This document shows, piece by piece, positions 60,961 through 64,000 of a DNA stretch of 64,000 nucleotides (within the stretch, counting starts at the first letter, position 1; the number at the start of each line of letters is the position of its first letter). The notes beneath the pieces are model-generated. The model did no database searches, was not told the origin of the DNA, and saw nothing but the letters and a program-made list of their open reading frames with translations. Source of the stretch: Pandoraea cepalis (GTDB lineage: Bacteria > Pseudomonadota > Gammaproteobacteria > Burkholderiales > Burkholderiaceae). The translations under genes and the position numbers were made by a program. The stretch spans positions 62,001-126,000 of the forward strand of contig NZ_CABPSL010000017.1 in the NCBI RefSeq assembly GCF_902459665.1, in the 5' to 3' direction.

Positions 60961-60990
60961 ATCGTATCACGAATGCGTCGCATTCGCTAA
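60961..60990 (-). promoter_or_regulatory. Promoter with operator in the spacer, DUF2946/TonB operon
   Basis: On the minus strand TTAGCG (60985-60990) and TACGAT (60961-60966) are separated by 18 bases, and the spacer carries an inverted repeat CGAATGC-GTC-GCATTCG at 60970-60986. A palindrome between -35 and -10 suggests a metal-responsive repressor or activator; the exact regulator is unknown. Confidence 0.5.
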
Positions 60991-61066
60991 AAGGTGGGTC
61001 TCCGATATATCAAACGCCGCTTCGCCGCTTGTCCGCCATCCACACCCAAGGTGGCGACGAGGAATC

Positions 61067-62014
61067 TCATGATGTCTTGCGTCGCTTGCGTGTGGGCGTG
61101 GAGGGCGCCAGCCGGACGTCATCCTCTGCCAGCCTCTCCGCCAACGCGTCGCGCATCAACGCGACTGGGCGAGCGAGCCGGCTCGGCAACGCGCCGTGCA
61201 CGAGCCAGACGTTGAGCCCGCTTCGGAACTCAGGCACGTCGAGGACTTGCAGCGCCTTGGCATGCGCACTGCGTGCAAGGACTTCGGGGGTGGCCAGTCC
61301 TATGCCGAGGCCGCGCGCAACCAGCGACAACTGCAGCTCCGAGCCGAACGCTTCCACCGCAACGTTGAACGGCAATCCGGCCATCGCCATCGCCCTGGCA
61401 AGCCCCGAGCGCATGCCGCAGCCGTCCTGATTCAGTACCCAAGGATGATTCGCAAGATCGGCGAGCGTCGCCGGCTTGTCGGCCAGCCCGAAGGCGCTGG
61501 GCGCGACGACCACCATGGGCTTGCGCGAGAGAAGCGTCGACGTCACACCTTCGGGCAACGCCATGCTCTCCGGCAGTAGCACGACGGCGGCATCCACCTT
61601 TGCCTGCTCGAGACTTTGCAACAGTCCCGGCGACCATGCCGCCGTTATGCGAAGCGTCAGCTTCGGGAAGGTGTTGCGCAGAAAGTCGATGGGTTGTTCC
61701 AGCGCAAGCTCCGAGAGAAATGGCGGCACGCCGATACGGAATTCGCCCGACGGCTCCGTATCGGGCGAGGTAACGGCTTTCAGGTCGTCGACCGCGCGCA
61801 ACACCGTGCGGGCCAATCCGTACACCTCGCGTCCGGCAGGCGTCGGCTTTAGCGGCTTGCTTTGCCGGTCAAGCAACTCGACGCCCAGCATCTTCTCCAG
61901 ATTCTGGACGCGTCGTGTGAGACCGGGTTGCGTCAGGAAAAGCTTCTCCGATGCCTGTGCCATCGATTCGCTTTCGACCACGGCGATGAAAGCCTGCAAG
62001 TCATGTGTGTTCAA
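61067..62014 (-). CDS. LysR-family transcriptional regulator
   Basis: The 315-residue protein has the LysR N-terminal helix-turn-helix (LQAFIAVVESESMAQASEKLFLTQPGLTRRVQNLEKMLGVELLDR, about residues 5-50) and a substrate-binding domain with FRIGVPPFLSEL near residue 92 and GCGMRSGLARAMA near residue 198. It is divergent from the MFS gene at 62130, whose promoter carries an LTTR box. It probably controls that exporter and itself; the inducer is unknown. Confidence 0.9.
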   Translation of the reverse strand: MNTHDLQAFIAVVESESMAQASEKLFLTQPGLTRRVQNLEKMLGVELLDRQSKPLKPTPAGREVYGLARTVLRAVDDLKAVTSPDTEPSGEFRIGVPPFLSELALEQPIDFLRNTFPKLTLRITAAWSPGLLQSLEQAKVDAAVVLLPESMALPEGVTSTLLSRKPMVVVAPSAFGLADKPATLADLANHPWVLNQDGCGMRSGLARAMAMAGLPFNVAVEAFGSELQLSLVARGLGIGLATPEVLARSAHAKALQVLDVPEFRSGLNVWLVHGALPSRLARPVALMRDALAERLAEDDVRLAPSTPTRKRRKTS

Positions 62015-62029
62015 AACAAATTAGCATAA

Positions 62030-62078
62030 TGAATATAAACATAATTCAATTGTGGCATAACGAACCTGTTCCTACAAT
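62030..62078 (+). promoter_or_regulatory. LysR box and MFS gene promoter
   Basis: TGAAT-N9-ATTCA at 62030-62048 is a LysR-type box lying just upstream of TTGTGG (62050-62055), a 17-base spacer and TACAAT (62073-62078). It is arranged for activation of the MFS gene by the divergent LysR protein. Confidence 0.6.
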
Positions 62079-62129
62079 CAGCCGAACCGTCACCCCCTGT
62101 GACCTTCAGTCATTCATCGGAATCGAAAC

Positions 62130-63404
62130 ATGACTCAGCCGGCTACCCCCTGTTCGCGCGATGCCGTCGTCGCGCCCATGCCACCATCGCCAGCGACGCC
62201 TGTCACGTTGACCACGCCGTTGACAGTATTCTTTGCCGCCGCGGTCGGCATCGTCGTCGTGAATCTGTCGGCGGCGCAACCGTTGACCGGGCCTGTCAGT
62301 CGCGCGCTGAAGCTGCCCACGGAGCTTGCGGGTCTGATCGCAATGCTGCCGCAGCTCGGCTACGCGACGGGTTTGCTACTACTCGTGCCGCTGTGCGATC
62401 TGGTCGAGAATCGCAGACTCATCTTTCGGACGCTCGCCTGCTGCGCCGCGTTTCTTGCGCTCGCCTCGTTCGCGCAGTCGGGCGGCGTGTTCCTCGTGTC
62501 GGTGTTCCTGGCGGGGGCGACGTCGAGTGTGATCCAGATGCTCGTGCCGATGGCTGCGTCGATGGCCCCTGAGAGCCGTCGAGGGCGGGCGGTCGGAAAC
62601 GTGATGAGCGGCCTGATGCTGGGCATTCTGCTGTCGCGTCCACTCGCGAGTCTGATCGCCGGCGCGTGGGGTTGGCGCACGTTCTACGGCGTTGCGGCGT
62701 TGGCCAACGCGTTGCTTGCGGTCGTGCTGTACGCCCGGTTACCGAATCGCAAACCACAGGCCGGGGCACGTTATCCGGCTTTGCTTCGCTCGCTCTGGAC
62801 GCTTTTGCGCACAGAGCCGGTCCTGCAACGGCGCGCCATGCAGGCGGCGCTCGCGCTCGGCGCATTCAGCGCGTTCTGGACGGCTATCGCACTTCTGCTC
62901 GCACAACCGCCGTTTTCGCTTGGAATGCAGGGGATCGCGGGCTTCGCACTGGCTGGTGCCACGGGCGCCGTCGTGACACCGCTCGCCGGATATCTGGGGG
63001 ATCGTGGGCAGGGTCGCACGACGCAGTTCGTCGCCCATCTCGCAATGATTGCCGCTGTGCTCATGCTTGGCGCTGCGGGCGCCGGATGGGGCGGGTTCTC
63101 GCCAACGACGCACCCGGGCCTGGCGCTTGCGCTCCTGGTTGCCGGCGCCGCGACACTCGACGCCGGCGTCATTACGGACCAGACGCTCGGACGGCGCGCC
63201 ATCAACCTTATCAATCCGCCGGCACGCGGCCGGTTGAACGCACTCTTCGTCGGGATCTTCTTCGTAGGCGGTGCGTTTGGCGCGGTGCTCTCGGGTGCCG
63301 CGTGGGCGTGGGACGGATGGCGTGGCGTGTGCGTCGTCGCGCTGGGATTCAGTGGCGCGTTGTTCATCCTCGGCTGCGTGGACCGTGCGGCGGGGCATCA
63401 CTGA
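62130..63404 (+). CDS. MFS transporter (YnfM-like)
   Basis: The 424-residue protein has a Pro/Thr-rich cytoplasmic start, then twelve hydrophobic segments, beginning TPLTVFFAAAVGIVVVNLSAAQP. The loop 2-3 reads LCDLVENRRLIFRTL, a variant of the MFS GxxxDxxGRR motif, and GWRTFYGVAALANALLA is typical of drug or sugar exporters of the YnfM/YdhP type. The GYLGDRGQGRT and DAGVITDQTLGRRAI segments lie in the C-terminal half. The substrate is unknown. It starts at ATG 62130, 51 bases after the -10 hexamer. Confidence 0.87.
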   Translation: MTQPATPCSRDAVVAPMPPSPATPVTLTTPLTVFFAAAVGIVVVNLSAAQPLTGPVSRALKLPTELAGLIAMLPQLGYATGLLLLVPLCDLVENRRLIFRTLACCAAFLALASFAQSGGVFLVSVFLAGATSSVIQMLVPMAASMAPESRRGRAVGNVMSGLMLGILLSRPLASLIAGAWGWRTFYGVAALANALLAVVLYARLPNRKPQAGARYPALLRSLWTLLRTEPVLQRRAMQAALALGAFSAFWTAIALLLAQPPFSLGMQGIAGFALAGATGAVVTPLAGYLGDRGQGRTTQFVAHLAMIAAVLMLGAAGAGWGGFSPTTHPGLALALLVAGAATLDAGVITDQTLGRRAINLINPPARGRLNALFVGIFFVGGAFGAVLSGAAWAWDGWRGVCVVALGFSGALFILGCVDRAAGHH

Positions 63405-63559
63405 TGTGCGACGGTGGTTGTGCGCGGGGAGGCGTCCACCGGGCATTCTGAACACCGCCGGCGTCGTCAGCACCGACGCCACGACGAGAAGTCGCGCAGT
63501 GTCAGGCACCGCCGTCAGCCACATCGATGGCGGCCCGGGAGGCAACGCCAAATTTTCGC

Positions 63560-63576
63560 GTCAACCTCTGGTTGAC
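63560..63576. repeat. Perfect inverted repeat in the gap after the MFS gene
   Basis: GTCAACC-TCT-GGTTGAC has 7-base arms and a 3-base centre. It lies in a 259-base gap (63405-63663) in which no gene is seen, about 90 bases upstream of a small hypothetical gene, so it may be an operator. Confidence 0.45.
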
Positions 63577-63663
63577 ACCCATGCCAGGCCAGCCGATGAT
63601 GCAACGTCGTCGCCAACGGCGACTCCCCGCCTCGGGCAGGGCCGTCCTACCGGCTTCTGAACT

Positions 63664-63936
63664 ATGTCGCCGGACATGCGCGACCGTTTCGTCGTACTTG
63701 ATTTCGAAGCCATTACCGACGAAAGTGCAACTTGTCTCGTCACACGTCGTTATGAACCGCTGCAAGGCGCGGCGCTGGCGTTTTGGGAGACGTTCTGGCG
63801 CGTGGCGCGGGAGTTGGCTGCCTCGTCCGACGGTCCGACCCGCCGGATCTTCAGCATGGTGGACGCGGCGGGTGAGGCCGGGCGCGGTGCCGGCTCCCAT
63901 GTGAGCGCACGGCAAACCCTTACCCAATACGGCTGA
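63664..63936 (+). CDS. Small hypothetical protein
   Basis: This is up to 90 residues; ATG 63664 or ATG 63676 (MRDRFVVLDFEAIT) may start it. The composition is protein-like (FVVLDFEAITDESATCLVTR, then GAALAFWETFWRVARELAAS), mixed alpha/beta, without signal peptide or membrane segment. No family is recognised. The opposite strand also holds an open frame here, but its residues are arginine-rich and shadow-like. A possible next gene starts 6 bases after its stop. Confidence 0.5.
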   Translation: MSPDMRDRFVVLDFEAITDESATCLVTRRYEPLQGAALAFWETFWRVARELAASSDGPTRRIFSMVDAAGEAGRGAGSHVSARQTLTQYG

Positions 63937-63942
63937 TCGACG

Positions 63943-64000
63943 ATGGCAGCGGTTGCGGACGAACGCGATGCCCATGCGTTCAATTTCGTCAACCCTCCCA
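63943..64000 (+). CDS. Possible start of a further gene, cut by the window end
   Basis: An ATG at 63943 opens a frame of 19 codons (MAAVADERDAHAFNFVNPP) running to the window end, 6 bases after the preceding stop. The residues look coding, but too little is visible to identify it. Confidence 0.3.
   Translation, partial: MAAVADERDAHAFNFVNPP

Overview
The window is high-GC DNA with gene content typical of a beta-proteobacterium of the Burkholderiaceae. The lldD-like/ppa, nadE, glnB, trxB/ftsK/lolA/rarA/serS/tRNA-Ser series and the accessory families suggest Pandoraea or a close relative. The genus is inferred from gene content and style, not from a search.

Layout. (1) 1-16.5 kb is mostly housekeeping: the 3' part of an FMN-dependent 2-hydroxyacid dehydrogenase, pyrophosphatase, a peptidogalycan/GNAT-like protein, glutamine-dependent NAD synthetase, PII protein, an Smr protein, thioredoxin reductase, FtsK, LolA, RarA, SerRS and tRNA-Ser(CGA). 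It is interrupted at 2.0-4.0 kb by a two-gene AbiEi/AbiEii-type (type IV toxin-antitoxin-like) operon with its own operator-bearing promoter. (2) 16.6-31.5 kb, directly after the tRNA-Ser gene, is a catabolic block. It holds a GlcD-like FAD oxidase with a GntP permease, and divergent from them an acyl-CoA ligase, AraC regulator, acyl-CoA dehydrogenase, ETF-ubiquinone oxidoreductase, thiolase, 3-hydroxyacyl-CoA dehydrogenase and a second ligase. A beheaded SDR gene follows, and two related 21-bp sequences flank the block. (3) 31.5-38.9 kb is an mhp-type 3-(3-hydroxyphenyl)propionate pathway (mhpA-B-D, then transporter and mhpC) with a divergent IclR activator and a perfect palindrome upstream of the mhpA promoter. 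An IS3-family transposase tail lies beside it.

(4) 39.0-48.1 kb carries a sensor kinase/response regulator pair divergent from a 2063-residue glycine-rich autotransporter; a 15-bp-arm inverted repeat sits between them. (5) 48.2-51.8 kb has a Tat-exported serine hydrolase of beta-lactamase fold (without a recognisable omega-loop glutamate), an ABM-domain membrane protein, a chloroperoxidase-like hydrolase and a DoxX-like protein. (6) 51.9-56.3 kb holds three unrecognised secreted, Gly-rich or charged-repeat proteins and an outer-membrane beta-barrel protein, with a perfect FNR-type box upstream of the first secreted pair. (7) 56.5-60.9 kb is a DUF2946/TonB receptor/PepSY operon, probably for metal uptake or reduction, with an operator inside its promoter spacer. 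(8) 61-63.9 kb has a LysR regulator divergent from an MFS exporter, then a small hypothetical gene.

The most interesting material is the AbiE-like operon with an N-terminal nuclease-like domain, the autotransporter with its adjacent two-component system, and the secreted-protein cluster with an FNR box. All functions are read from the sequence and family knowledge only; nothing was searched.
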